DNA from: Tachypleus tridentatus | Taxonomy: Eukaryota > Arthropoda > Merostomata > Xiphosura > Limulidae | DNA: 64,000 nt | Assembly (NCBI RefSeq): GCF_004210375.1 | Contig: NC_134831.1 | Location: forward strand, 1,054,001 to 1,118,000 | Reading direction: 5' to 3' | Part shown: in pieces, positions 36,690 to 48,391 of the stretch | Position numbering within the stretch: position 1 is the first letter of the stretch | Layout: the number at the start of each line of letters is the position of its first letter | Program-made: the position numbers and the translations under genes | The notes under the pieces: model-generated | Databases searched by the model: none | Told to the model about the DNA's origin: nothing | Seen by the model: only the letters and a program-made list of their open reading frames with translations

Positions 36690-36990
36690 ATAGCAGTTTG
36701 TTCGATTGTGAAAGGAAAACTGTGTCACAGTCAACATACAATATTTACATGCATGTGGTGGTAGTGAAGGTGGCATTACGAATGTGGGGTGAATCTCAGT
36801 CATGGGTGTTGGAAATCTGCTAACAAATGCAAGCAGTGGTTTCCTCCGAGCCAAACCATTCTCTCAATAAGAAGATTTATTGCGCATGGATTCGTCTTCC
36901 AGCAAAACAGTTATTTCAAGCAAGTAACAAATGTTTTAATACGATGCCTGGAAAGAAGCTGATAGAACATTCACAGATATGCTGAAGTGA
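36690..36990 (+). pseudogene. Tc1/mariner-like transposase remnant
   Basis: Pieces of a Tc1-type DDE transposase can be read in different frames: KENCVTVNIQYLHACGGSEG, GVGNLLTN and IAHGFVFQQNSYFKQVTN. They recall the order GGGSVMVWG, GVGNL and FVFQQDNDPKHT of the family. Frames change between pieces and stops interrupt, so it is long dead. No terminal inverted repeats were found. Confidence 0.4.
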
Positions 36991-37055
36991 ATATTAATAA
37001 GCCACTCCAACAAATTTATTAATCTTGGGAGGTAAATATAGAATATTTGGTTTCT

Positions 37056-37166
37056 TTAGCACAAAGCTACCAATGAGTTTTCTGAACTATGTCCACTGCA
37101 GCGAATTGAACCTCGGAGTTTAGTTTTGTAAGTTTGTAATTTTACCAATGACCCACCAGGGGACCA
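37056..37166 (-). repeat. Family B SINE copy
   Basis: TTAGCACAAAGCTACCAATG, AGCGAATTGAACCTCGGAGT and ATGACCCACCAGGGGACC match family B in minus orientation. Diverged. Confidence 0.6.
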
Positions 37167-37759
37167 AAAGACAATTTAAACAATATTTTTGTATTTTAAC
37201 AAAGCTAAGGTAGTATACAAACGAAGTATAATGCTATGCTTTAAGAAAATACAAACTAATACTGTATTTTTAATTGATTCATATTTATTTTGTGTTTTTT
37301 CTAGTGATGTATTGGCCTAATGAAAATTTGGCCATTTAATTGCAATTATTCATTCCTTATGGCTTCTGTTTGTTTATCACTAGGTATACTTCTATACATA
37401 GTTCCAGTACTGTGCATTGTATTGCCAAAATTATGTGGACTTCACAACTCCAGCTTGTAGTGGACCTGTCTCCACAAAGGTTGCATGTAGATCCCATGGC
37501 ACAGCATGGTTTAAAATGTATAAAAAGTCAGCAATAAACAATTATTTGAACCTCTAAAGTAAAAGAGCGATACCTAGATGTTGTATTGGTGTCTGTGAGA
37601 CCAAGACAGGTCATTTCAGTTACTGATACCCAAATTAGCTGTGAGTAATCCCTAAAAAAGGAAAGAATCATTAGTTGAGGTATTATGAAAAACTAGTGTA
37701 GTTGTCCATATTTAATAACACACTGATCCGTTCAAACTTAGAAATATACTGTGGAATAG

Positions 37760-38310
37760 GATTGCACGAGATCCATTGCTTGTGAGAGTTCAGAATTGCT
37801 GGACATCCGTCGTGTAGGGATTTGTTTCTTGTTTCACCGAACGTCGAACATCAGACAAGACTTGTAGAAACCTATAGTGTGAAACGATGAGTCATCTAAC
37901 TTATTCTACGCTTCGATTTTTGGTTTGGGTTTGATAGATATTGAAGAGCTCTGTATGCGATGCAACAGTGTTGTCATAGTCGTTAAAAGTGGCGGGAATT
38001 AATTTGAACCTGTTTTGGGGCGCTTGGATCCAGTCCACTAGTGGAAGTTAACGAGCGCTATGGATCGTCTGTTGTATTATGTAACATTCTGAGCATCTAT
38101 AGATTTCTCTTGGAAGGGCCACACCTCTCAGCACACGTCACATCTGGCATTGGAATGAGACAAACAATACTAGAATCATACTTAGCCAATCCATAACCGA
38201 CAAAAATTCAGTTTATCTGCTTTGGAATGTTTTGGAATGTCATCTGAGGAACAAAAGGATCAGGTCCCGAAATTTAACCAGAGTGAAAGGTGCTTTGCAA
38301 TAATGTTTTT
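37760..38310 (+). pseudogene. Second Tc1/mariner-like transposase remnant
   Basis: The 3' part reads SVYLLWNVLECHLRNKRIRS and RNLTRVKGALQ, close in layout to the PIEHLWDVLERRLR and RNLxxLxxAL part of Tc1-family transposases. Upstream, NDESSNLF fits the SDES block and VVKSGG fits the GGG(S)V block. Several frame changes and stops are present. A family B SINE lies just downstream, inserted in or next to it. Confidence 0.5.
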
Positions 38311-38334
38311 TTCTTTGGTATGTATGTGTGTTTT

Positions 38335-38450
38335 CCTTATAGCAAAGCCACAACGGGCTATCTGCTGTGTCCATTGAGGGGAATCGAACCCCTAATTTTA
38401 GCGTTGGAAACTTTGCAATAAAACGTACCAAGTATTGACGGGAAGGGATG
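38335..38450 (-). repeat. Family B SINE copy
   Basis: GCAAAGCCACAACGGGCTAT, GGGAATCGAACCCCTAATTT and TTGACGGGAAGGG match family B and are closest to the copy at 20169, suggesting they belong to one subgroup. Confidence 0.65.
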
Positions 38451-38899
38451 AATACAACTTGGAGGAAAATATTGTTCATGTTGGGGCATTACTGAAAATA
38501 TCTCTAGACGGTATAGCCTTGCAGTTTCATGCGTCTATATGGAGCCATTGAACTCAGGCTTCAGGTGTAAAATAATTCAGAGGTCGTACTAGAAGTTCTG
38601 AAGCCGTTCACTCACTTTTCTAGACGTTCGCTATGATTTTAATGCCGAACATAGAACCACCTCCTATTATTATGGGGCCTTATCGGCGAAACTTGCGACC
38701 TACTCAGGTTAAAATAATCAACAAAATGTTCCCTGGAGGGACAACAATAAGTGTAGGGACTTAAAAAGAAAGACTATCTACGAGAAGGCGTAAAAAAGCA
38801 AAATATCGACTTAGCCTGTGTCATAATTGGTTACAAAGAATTTTGAATAACATTCAAACAGAAAGCCTTGTGACCAAAGGATTACTTCGAAATAGATTT

Positions 38900-39172
38900 G
38901 TTTGATCTACGAATTTTCGCGAAATGCAACATTCAAAGGCTATTTGTCTAGAGTCTTCATAATTTTGAACCGATAGACTAAAGAAAACCCAAACACCCAC
39001 CGCCAATTCTTTGGCTACTCCAGTTTGACCGAAAAGTATGACCTAACCGTCACTATCACGAAACACCCACAATCGTAAAGTGCGGGGCGTATTTTTACGG
39101 CAACAAACTGTGAAAAGCAAACCCTCAGATTTACAATCCGAGAATGCTAACCATTAGCCAACGCCCAGCCCG
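38900..39172 (-). repeat. Family C SINE copy
   Basis: CTACGAATTTTCGCGAAATG at the tail end, CACCCACCGCCAATTCTTTG in the body and GCTAACCATTAGCCAACGCC at the head give a full family C layout in minus orientation. Confidence 0.6.
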
Positions 39173-39748
39173 CATAACCCTCATTACACATGTACTGTAT
39201 ACTGCATGCATGTACATCACATCACACCGTTTTTAACCGTTATACTATTTCTAACTTGTTACACTTTCACTGTCAAATTTACGAGTTTCGTCATTTATCT
39301 GAAGTGCACTATGTCACCACGTATTATATCAGTTACACCTTTCGGAATTAACACACACAGAACATTGTAATGTAGATCTCAGTTAAACTAAGTGTCACAC
39401 CATCATGATTTATTGGATTGGACTGCCCAGGTGTTACACACACGTGTGCATCCCTGATTATCTGTAATTTACTTTTTGCACATTCGCACATTATTATATA
39501 CATTAGCGTGCAGCCCTTCAAAAATGAATGGGCAAGAGTTACCACCCCTACCCACAGTATACCCTAACCTCAGATTTCGTAGCTAACTGAAATAAATAAA
39601 TTTTTCGAAATCAAACTTGAACAATAAACAGGTAGAAAAGTGCAGTCGAGGTAGTAAAACGTCCTTAAATTTCTTTGTGAACCAATCAAAATTAAGATCG
39701 TTCATGAAATGATTTCGTGGCGTATTCACAGAATAATTGCTCCCAGTG

Positions 39749-39861
39749 GCACCGCGGCATGTCTGCGCACTCACACCGCTAGAAATCGGGTTTCGATATC
39801 CGTTGTGAGCATAGCACAGATAGCTCATTGCGTAGCTTTGTGCTTAATTCCAAACAAACAT
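39749..39861 (+). repeat. Family B SINE copy, full length
   Basis: GTGGCACCGCGGCATGTCTG, CTAGAAATCGGGTTTCGATA and TTGCGTAGCTTTGTGCTTAA define a well kept copy with an A/C-rich tail. Confidence 0.8.
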
Positions 39862-39899
39862 AGAATTATTAATGAAAACCAGTTAGATTAACAACTTCT

Positions 39900-41227
39900 G
39901 ATACTTAGCAAAGCCAGTGCGGTTTTGGTGACTACGTTCCAACAATGGCTTTTATGTTGTGTAACTTAGCAACAAAGATATAACCCAATATTGTTGTCAG
40001 TCTATGTAAGAGTAAAATATACAGACAACAAAAGTGGAAGGTACTTTGTTGGTTTGTTAATTTAGAGTTTTCTTTGATTAAAGAGGTCTGTTTATGTCAC
40101 TAAAAACGTTGGTGATATAGCAGAAAATAACTTAATTCATAAACGAGTTAAATTTAAAACTGAATCGATATTTTTAATTCCATGATAAAATTTATGCACT
40201 TAGCTTACGAAGGTTATCCCGCACTATGTCTTGTACTTATTGTTTCGAGATGCTAAGAGAATTCAAGCGTGATGTGACACACGTGATTTTTATGTAGGAT
40301 TTATAATAAAGAAATGTAAATCCGTAATTAAAGCATTTAGAAGTTTGAATCTTTGTTTAGGGCCTTTGTTAAATTATGTTCGAAGTACTGGATTAAAATT
40401 ACGAATGAAATAAAAGCTTGTTATCAGTGCATTTCTGAGTGTAGTTAATTATATATAGTTACCCTGAGTGTAATACAGTTAAGTATACATAATTCTTCAT
40501 TGTTATTATTTTTTGTGAGAAATAGGGCATTGTTGTTTTTAAACAGGGATCAGACCATGAAGTCTTGTGTATTTCTGAAATATTCGTGAAGTTTACTTTT
40601 TTTTTTTAGTTTAGAGGGGTGTGTCGAACGTCGTGATAAATACTGCACTGACCGAAACGCCGTTTCGAAATCAAAAGATGAAACAGTCGAAATAAATCTA
40701 AATAACTTCAGCATTTTAAAATACGTTGGTCAAAGCCAGCTTGAAAGACGAACAGCGATGCGATGTTATCCATACTGTAGTTTCACCAATGAATTATTAT
40801 AGGTTGTAATACGTTTATTTTTATACAGGTACTAATATCAGTGGTGGATCCATCCATGACTTTGGTTTCGTCAGAATTTCACTCTTTTTAAAGTCAAGGC
40901 TCATATTTTGGAATCAAATACGATATGAATTATATTCCCACGTAGCTATCTTGCCTGTACACGTGTTTTTGTATTTCAGAAATACTTGTTATAAAACTCA
41001 ATAAGACGTCATTTATATGAGTTACAAGTGTATTAAGATATTAAAAAAAAATACGACCGAACTAACATCTACATAGATAGTACAACCTTTATTCGCGCCT
41101 CCGCTTAAAAGGGCTAAATTTCCGATTACAGACTTTTGATACGAAGTTTCGGATTCGACAGGTAAAATGTTTTGCCAAGCAATCACACTGAGTGTTACTT
41201 GATAGAAGAATGTTATATAAGTTTTAT
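39900..41227. other. Non-coding stretch in intron 1
   Basis: AT-rich, no gene and no recognised repeat. An 87-codon minus frame at 41022-41285 overlaps the next SINE and is not called. Confidence 0.45.
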
Positions 41228-41470
41228 TTGTCTGGTCGTTAGGGCGTTCTACGGGATCGCGAGATCGAAACTTGTAACTCAACATATTCGTATTCAGTCA
41301 TGGGAGCTTTATAACGTGACAGTCAATCCCACTGCTCGTTGGTAAAAGAGCAGCACAAGAATTGGTAGTTAGTAGTAGTGTTGACTAGCTGCCTTTTCCT
41401 CTTGTTTATCACTGCTATATTACGAACGGCTAGCGCAGATAGCCCTCGTGCAGCTCTGATAAAATTAAAA
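41228..41470 (+). repeat. Family A SINE copy, diverged
   Basis: GTGACAGTCAATCCCACTGC, GAGCAGCACAAGAATTGG and GAACGGCTAGCGCAGATAGC are clear; the head is heavily changed. Its downstream flank is interrupted by the next SINE. Confidence 0.75.
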
Positions 41471-41497
41471 TTAAACCTATCTCCTTTGGCAAGTAAA

Positions 41498-41772
41498 GGC
41501 CCAGCTTGGCCTAGTGGTTAAGGCATTTGATTCGTAATTCGAGGGTCGCGGAGTTGAATCCCTGTCGCACTAAACATGTTTGCCCTTTCAGTCGTGAGGG
41601 TGTTATAATGTTACGGTCAATCCCACTATTTATTGGTAAAAGAGTAGCCCAAACGTTGGCGGTGGGTGGTGATGGCTAGTTGCCTTCCCTCTGGTCTTGC
41701 GCTGCTAACTTATGTACGGCTAGCGCAGATAGCCCTAGTGTAGCATTGCGCGAAAATTTAAAACAAACAAAC
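41498..41772 (+). repeat. Family A SINE copy, full length
   Basis: GGCCCAGCTTGGCCTAGTGG at the head through GCGCGAAAATTTAAAACAAAC at the tail. AAGTAAA before and GAGTAAA after give a short target-site duplication. It was inserted into the 3' flank of the copy at 41228, so it is younger. Confidence 0.9.
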
Positions 41773-43200
41773 GAGTAAATTTTGGCTACTTGAACAGTTA
41801 AAGGATCTATGACTGATCAAATACTATACATGTATCTCTCAGCACATTACAAGTAAGAGAGAGTTTTAAAGACATCTTGTTGGACGTTTATTATTTTTTA
41901 CTTTGGACTTTTAACATTTCAGACCTTATTTGAATTTCTGCCCTAATAAGTACGAGTAACTTATATTTCTCAGTTTTTAACCAGTTAAAAGCTTGCAGTT
42001 AATTCCATTTTAATTTTCATACTTTTTGCATTAAGTGATCTCAACCTCATGTTCTGTTCGTATATGTATTTGTTAAGTGTTCCCCGTTGGAAGTTATTTG
42101 ACTTTTTTATCTGTTGGGAATTTACTTTAACTTGTTTCCCTATCGGGAAGTTATTTTAACACCAAAAATAAGGGAATTTAAATACAATTTTATTATGTAT
42201 GTTATTTCTGTATGTTTTCTTTTGCTGTGAACTGAGCCCAGGAAATTCCTAATTATTAAGTCTTGTTCACAGTGTTATTTAACCATGGGGATGTTCAATA
42301 ATTCGCCTGTCGAGAATATTTTTAGGGCGTTCTTTCTCGATTATGTGAATCGATCGAATTACAACAGGAAGTTAGTATTTCGAATATGGAACTCGTTGAT
42401 TAGTGTTCGAAGATGAGTTTTATGATGAACTGACTCGCAATGAAACAATAACGTTATTTTTATTTCTAGGGGTAACTCTTGTTTTATAAGTGGGTATTAT
42501 AATGATTTTTATTTAGTGTCATTATACGATTGGTGCTCTTACAAAGAAAAAGTTTCTTTTTTCTCTTTCGGAACATATTCTGCCTTCTGTGTCAAAATAC
42601 TTCAAACACATGTTACGTTGGCACACTTCCTCTGACATCTTGATGACGTCATTGTCTCTGTACAACGCCCCCTTTTCGAGAAGAGTCGGAAGAAGTTCAA
42701 ATCACTGTTCGGAGTCGCTGTAATAAACTGTGCAGAAAGTTCCGGACATTCCTAAGGGCGATCAAACGTACCCCCAGGCTCAAGAAATTTTCATTCAGAT
42801 GTTATATTTATGGCTGTGTTTCACTTGTTCTGTAATTTTGTTACAGAGAGAAGTTACACTAAATTGTTTTGTTCACTGTCAGCAAAACTCGCTTCTCTGG
42901 TTATATTAAAAGCCCAACATGGCTCTTGAATTGAATTTTTAAACAACCTTGAGCACTTCTGTTAAAAACAGAGTAGTGCATCATAAAACATCAAGCGTCC
43001 TTTACCACGCACGCCATCAGTATTGTGGTATAAGTAATAAATCATACAAATGATTCCACGCTAATTGTGGGGCATCCATTCTGCTCGAAGTAAACAAAAA
43101 TTTCAGACAGTGTGAAACATTCAAAGGGCGTGCACTTTGTTAAGGAATAAAAAAAACAACACATTGAACCTCTGATGGTGTGTCATATAATCAACTGTGT
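41773..43200. other. Non-coding stretch in intron 1 with a GC-richer patch
   Basis: Mostly AT-rich. At 42600-42790 the sequence is richer in GC and contains a perfect CRE palindrome TGACGTCA (42644-42651). No gene. Confidence 0.4.
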
Positions 43201-43212
43201 CTCAGTCACCAG

Positions 43213-43487
43213 GGGCCCGGCATGCCCAAGCGCGTAAGGCGCGCGACTCGTAATCCGAGGGTCGCGGATTCGCGCCCGCGTCGCGCCAAACATGCTCGCC
43301 CTCCCAACCGTGGGGGCGTTATAATGTGACGGTCAATCCCACTTTTCGTTGGTAAAAGAGTAGCCCAAGAGTTGGCGGTGGGTGGTGATGACTAGCTGCC
43401 TTCCCTCTAGTCTTACACTGCTAAATTAGGGACGGCTAGCACAGATAGCCCTCGAGTAGCTTTGTGCGAAATTCCAAAAAACAACAA
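43213..43487 (+). repeat. Young family A SINE copy with GC-shifted head
   Basis: A perfect 12-base target-site duplication, CTCAGTCACCAG, flanks it at 43201-43212 and 43488-43499. The body is very close to the consensus of the other copies, but the head reads AAGCGCGTAAGGCGCGCGAC and GGATTCGCGCCCGCGTCGCG, where the others have AGGTGGTTAAGGCACTCGAC and GGTTCGAATCCCCGTCACAC. It looks like a distinct, recent subfamily. Confidence 0.92.
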
Positions 43488-43799
43488 CTCAGTCACCAGA
43501 AGCTTTTGTCAACAGGAAAGGTTTTTAATAGTCATATAACCTATTATATCTAGACTTATTTCTCTATTTCAGGTTGAATAAAATACTTTTCATTGAATAA
43601 TAGAGAATTCGTGCTTAAGTAAAAAGAAAAATGCTTCGCGTAAAAAGAAAGTATTGGGTTTTTGAGCTACCCCCTCCCTCACCTATATTTATAATACAAC
43701 CCAACTGGTTTTACTAGTCGTAATATTTATCACTAAAATTACCCTTGTAGCATGAACCCGTACTATCATCATAATGATGAATAATCGTAAATTCCGTTT

Positions 43800-44040
43800 T
43801 TCGCCTGGCCGCTGTTTCAGCTTTGTCAATAACACCCGCTATGTGGCGTCTGTCTTCTTCCTGTCTGTCCAATCACAAAACAGAAAGTAGAACTTTCATT
43901 GTACGACGCGCCTAATCTGTTTAGAGATCATCCTTGCCCATACACATTAAAGTCAGCTGTGTATTATATTGTGTTCCCGTGTTTGTGCTAATGACGTCAG
44001 ACGGGCCATTTCCTGATTAGATAAGAGGACACGGGAAATA
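43800..44040. promoter_or_regulatory. Possible intronic regulatory block
   Basis: A GC-richer block with CCAAT (43869-43873), a perfect CRE palindrome TGACGTCA (43992-43999) and a GATA site AGATAAG (44019-44025). It is free of SINE sequence. The call rests on composition and site clustering only. Confidence 0.25.
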
Positions 44041-44344
44041 TCTATACGAGATTACTAATGTCAAAAAGTTAATACCCATTAACTTCTTTCTCTCCCCCCT
44101 CTTAAATCTGTACCCCATGTTTTAGTATTTATAGAGGAAAACTACAATGGCTCTGCGAGACATTGGTACGACAAAGTAGTCTAGTTTTGTAGCACGAAAA
44201 TAATGATTATATATTTTATTTTATATTTAGAATGCCCAGATTTACAGAATCAAATTTGTGAAACTTAAATTAACCAATATTTACTAAACTTTGGATGTAA
44301 TAATTTTTGAGAATATTTTACTATTTACATACAAAAACGTTTGT

Positions 44345-44600
44345 TGTATTGAGTTTCGCCCAAGGTTACTCCACGGCTATCTGAATTAGCTGTCCCTAAT
44401 TTAGAAGTAATAGACTTGAGGGAAGACAGCCAGTCAAAATCACTCACCACCAACCTTTGGACTACTATTTTACCAACGAATAGTGAGATTAATGATCACA
44501 TTATAACGGCTTAAAGTATGAGTATTTGAATGATAGGTTTTGATTTTAAGATCCTACAGATTGCGAGTCTAACGCCCTCTTGTGAGAAGTAGTCCTCCGT
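44345..44600 (-). repeat. Family A SINE copy, diverged
   Basis: GAGTTTCGCCCAAGGTTACT, TTTTACCAACGAATAGTGAG and TTGCGAGTCTAACGCCCTC show family A order in minus orientation, without a well kept box B. Confidence 0.75.
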
Positions 44601-44849
44601 AAGAAAGGAGTACACTCAACACTTACGAATTGAAAATAGATTCTGAAACACACTCGTATGAGAACTGTATATATAATTTTAACGAGGGTTAACATTGTTT
44701 ATTGAATAAAACATAAGGCTCAGGATAAATATATTTTTAGTACAAGCGATAAAATTTTTCTGGTATTAGAGAATAATGAATTATAACAATCGAAATACGT
44801 TGCTGTGATGTCGTTTGACTTTTTTCGGGGGAGAAGATCAAGCGAGTTC

Positions 44850-44965
44850 CAAGGGGTAACGGACTGAGAATTTAACGATCAATAGTTTGAGTTATGGGTG
44901 CAGTTTAAAGGTGATGTCAAATACCACCATGAGATCAAACAAAAGTAACCCAAGAGTAGGCCACG
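44850..44965 (+). repeat. Family C SINE fragment
   Basis: GGGTAACGGACTGAGAATTT, GAGTTATGGGTGCAGTTTAA and AAAAGTAACCCAAGAGTAGG match the central part of family C. Confidence 0.4.
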
Positions 44966-45153
44966 TTTATTCTACATAAAAATATCTGCATACTGTTTTC
45001 AGCATTTTATTGAAAATTTATATCTCATATATTACGACTGCATATGTTAGGGTTACCTGCTTAATATTGAAGGGTAATTACCAACATAAAAAAAAGATAT
45101 GTTAAGATCCTTCTTATTAAACTATCAAAAACTGTAAATTAATTCTTGGAGAC

Positions 45154-45252
45154 GCTGGTGGGTAGATAAGCGTGTGTTTGTGACGACGAGACGTGGACTG
45201 TGAAATCTCAACTCACTGTCCAAGCACTAACCGCTAGGCCACACTCCCTGTT
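45154..45252 (-). repeat. tRNA-like SINE head, family C type
   Basis: In minus orientation it reads GGAGTGTGGCCTAGCGGTTA followed by GTGCTTGGACAGTGAGTTGA. Box A is good; box B is weak and no body is recognisable. Confidence 0.45.
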
Positions 45253-45978
45253 TTGTAACTTTGTCAACTTGGTATCCGTGTAGGAAAACTGGAAACGACA
45301 CAAGACTTGCAATAACTTTCCTAATGAGTGCAGTGCGTGCAGCTGAAGAAAACGTTTCGTTAGTATGAGTAATTTAATTCAAAACGTGTAATAAAACTGC
45401 GTTATTTTAGAGCAGATAAACGTGAGTATCACGTGATAATAGTCGGTTTTAATGACCAACTCAGAGATAAAATGGAAAAAACGGGCTGCCCATTCACTGA
45501 ATGTAATTTAATGGTCGCAGAATTAGAATATACAGAACTAACCCTATTAGTTGAAGCAAACATGAAGCTATTAAAATAATTAACTCTTAAGTAATTTACG
45601 CAAACATTAGACAACTAAAATAAATAAACCTAGTTAACAACTGCACGCTAAAAACGTATATGTGTGTTTATAGTGTTGTGAAGGGCCACAAATATCAAAA
45701 TATGCTAAATGCACTGATGTAATTGTTCAAGTTTGTGTATATGTGTGAGGGAGATTTATATGTCTTTAACTATTTTTGTAGAAATTTATATGGTTTTTAC
45801 ATAACACTGCAAAACGTTTTATTTCTAGTGTATTAAAACTGAGCTGTTCTTCATTAGTCACCAGGAGCTCTGGTGTTCGTAATTGGTGAGGCCACTCTTA
45901 TGAAAATATTTTGTTCAAAATAAAAAAAAACTTAAAAAAATAACATGTAAATAGCTGATTCTTGTTTTTCTTTCAGTT

Positions 45979-46253
45979 TTGTGTGTGTGTGTGTGTAGCT
46001 CAGCATGGCCAGGTGGTTAAGACACTCTACTCGTAATCTAATAGTCGCGGGTTCGAATCCTCGTCACACCAAACATGCTCGCCCTTTCAGCCGTGGGGGC
46101 GTTATAATGTGACGGTCAATCCACTATTCGTTGGTAAAAGAGTTGGCGGTGGGTGGTGATGACTAGCTGCCTTGCCTCTAGTCCTACGCTGCTAAATTAG
46201 GGACGGCTAGCGTAGATAGTCCTCATGTAGTTTTGCGCGAAATTCCAAACAAA
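45979..46253 (+). repeat. Family A SINE copy preceded by a GT microsatellite
   Basis: A (GT)n run at 45979-45996 leads straight into the head GCTCAGCATGGCCAGGTGG. The body is well kept but lacks about 13 bases (GTAGCCCAAGAGT is reduced). TTTGTGTGTG occurs both before the run and at about 46265, a likely target-site duplication whose left copy has expanded. Confidence 0.85.
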
Positions 46254-48117
46254 TGAAACCAATCATTTGTGTGTGCGTTTGTTTTACATTGTCGTTGTCA
46301 CAACAACTATTTCAAAATATGATAATCTCGTATTAACTTAAGCCTAAAGTTTTATTCGTTATTAAATTACGAACTCTTTCTTTAGTCATTGTAACGTTTT
46401 TTTCCAGACTGCAGACGACAGTAAAAATTTCATATATTTTGTTAATATATAACCGTTGTTTTGCTTGTTAAGTAAAATAATTGGAAGGAAAGTTTTTACT
46501 TTACCAACTACTAGGCTGTTAAGTTACTGTTTTGCCTCCAGTGATACTTAAAATAATTATATTTTTATTGTAATGAGTGCCTACTAGCAGCACGGGAATG
46601 ACCAAATAAGTGAACCACCTCCAACACATACGTGTCTGTGTGGTTCATATGCAAAAACTTGTCCACACCGGTCTTCAAACATTTTAAGTTTGTGGGCACA
46701 TGATCTCTCCAGGATAATAGGCGTGGTTCGGTGATATGATGAAAGTTGTGGAGTTAAAAAAAAAAGAGTAAAAAAATCATTTTTCTGAGGCAACTTTTTT
46801 ATATTCTAAAGTAAAGAAGCACTTGGGCATATTTCGTATGTCGATAATAAAAAGCTACATTACTGATGGTACCATTAAGAGAAATAATATAGTAATTAAC
46901 ATTAGCTGTGCCTGTTATTGTTCCTTTTTTCTTATAATATGCAAGCTTATATTTCTTTTTTTAAAAAGCAATTAAAGAGAGTGAGAAAAGAAAATACAAC
47001 CAGAAAACAAACTACGTAACGTTCCGCTTTCCAGTAGTAGCAGATGTCAATTGAATCATTTGACACGGGACAAACCACGTATATACGACTTTAATTCTAA
47101 CTAAACCCAGGACATATTTTACTTTTTCTTTTAATAGTTGTCATTTTATTCAGTAACTATTTCTCCTAAATTCTAGATTATAGGCGTAGGATTTTAGTGC
47201 TTTAATATTCAAATCAAGTGATGCCACCTAGCCATTATTTAAAAATTCCTTTTCACGAAATATATTATTATGCAATTTACACTGATGAATTCTGTAATTT
47301 CTTATCTCGTATTAAGAATTTAGCATCGACTTAATGATATATTTAATGTATTAAAAACAACAACAGTATAACATATAACAAGCAACGTTTTATAATTCAC
47401 TGTTATTATGACAGAAGGGGAAAAAATCACAAGTATTACACTGGCCTACTAAAAACTTTTAGATACAGAATCACAGAGGAAAACTTAAGGAGTAGTACTT
47501 CCCTTGGCTTGCTGAAGTTCTGTTTTTGTGTGAGACACGCTGTCATTTAAACTCTTATTGTCTTCCTTGTTTCAAAAGGTCAATTAGTTGACAACAACTG
47601 GAATGTTGTGTTCGAATCACTTTAGATGGTCGCGAAGATATCTTTTGGAGTTAAAACGAAGACTCTGAACAGTTTCACGTTTCAAATTTTCAGTTAAACG
47701 GATTCTTTCAATTTTGAAGCTATTAACTTTCCATTTCAAAAATACGAATATTCTAAGTAAATGATGTTACAATGTTTATCACTCACAACTCCTGTAACGT
47801 TTTAAAGATAAAACTCATTGAGTCTGTTGATAATTCAACAATATCATTGTTACTAAGTAAGGGTTTTAAAGTTTGACCGAAAATCACTTCCTATAGAAAA
47901 ATGTGTACATGCCTTTAATCCTTTGGATATTGTTTAAGGCTACATTGAACCGCTTTGGTGTATTGGGTATTGCTGGTTTTTACCTCTCATCAACTCAACT
48001 CTTATTATGTATAGTTAATATTAGCATTTTAACAGTTCCATATATAGAAAAATATGAAGTCATTAATTGAGTTACATGAATTTTTGCTAATTACTTTCCT
48101 TGCCATTTATACGATTA
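46254..48117. other. Non-coding stretch in intron 1
   Basis: AT-rich. A 69-codon minus frame at 46584-46793 has no recognised motif. No repeats of the families described. Confidence 0.45.
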
Positions 48118-48128
48118 TTGTAGCTTTC

Positions 48129-48380
48129 GTTTGTCTTTGTTTTTGAATTTCGTTCAAAGCCACACAAGGGCTATCTACGCTACCCACCCATAATATAGGA
48201 GTATAAGACTAGAGGGAAGACTAGACATCACGACCCACTGCCAACTACTCTTTTACCAATGAATAGTGGGATTGATTGTAATATTATAATGCACCCACGG
48301 CTCAAAGGGCGAGCCTGTTTGCTGCAACGGAGATTCGAATCCTCGACCCTCAGATTACGAGTCGAGTGCCATGTCGGGCC
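48129..48380 (-). repeat. Family A SINE copy with perfect target-site duplication
   Basis: TTGTAGCTTTC flanks it exactly at 48118-48128 and 48381-48391. It runs from GTTTGTCTTTGTTTTTGAAT to the head CGAGTGCCATGTCGGGCC in minus orientation. Body slightly shortened. Confidence 0.92.
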
Positions 48381-48391
48381 TTGTAGCTTTC

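Noticed and set aside
37340-37537. 65-codon frame with a Cys- and His-containing peptide
   Set aside because: No recognised domain, AT-rich flanks, no splice or promoter support.
38292-38421. CTTTGCAATAA found on both sides of the family B SINE at 38.3 kb
   Set aside because: The second occurrence falls inside the aligned SINE sequence and not at its end, so it is not a convincing target-site duplication.
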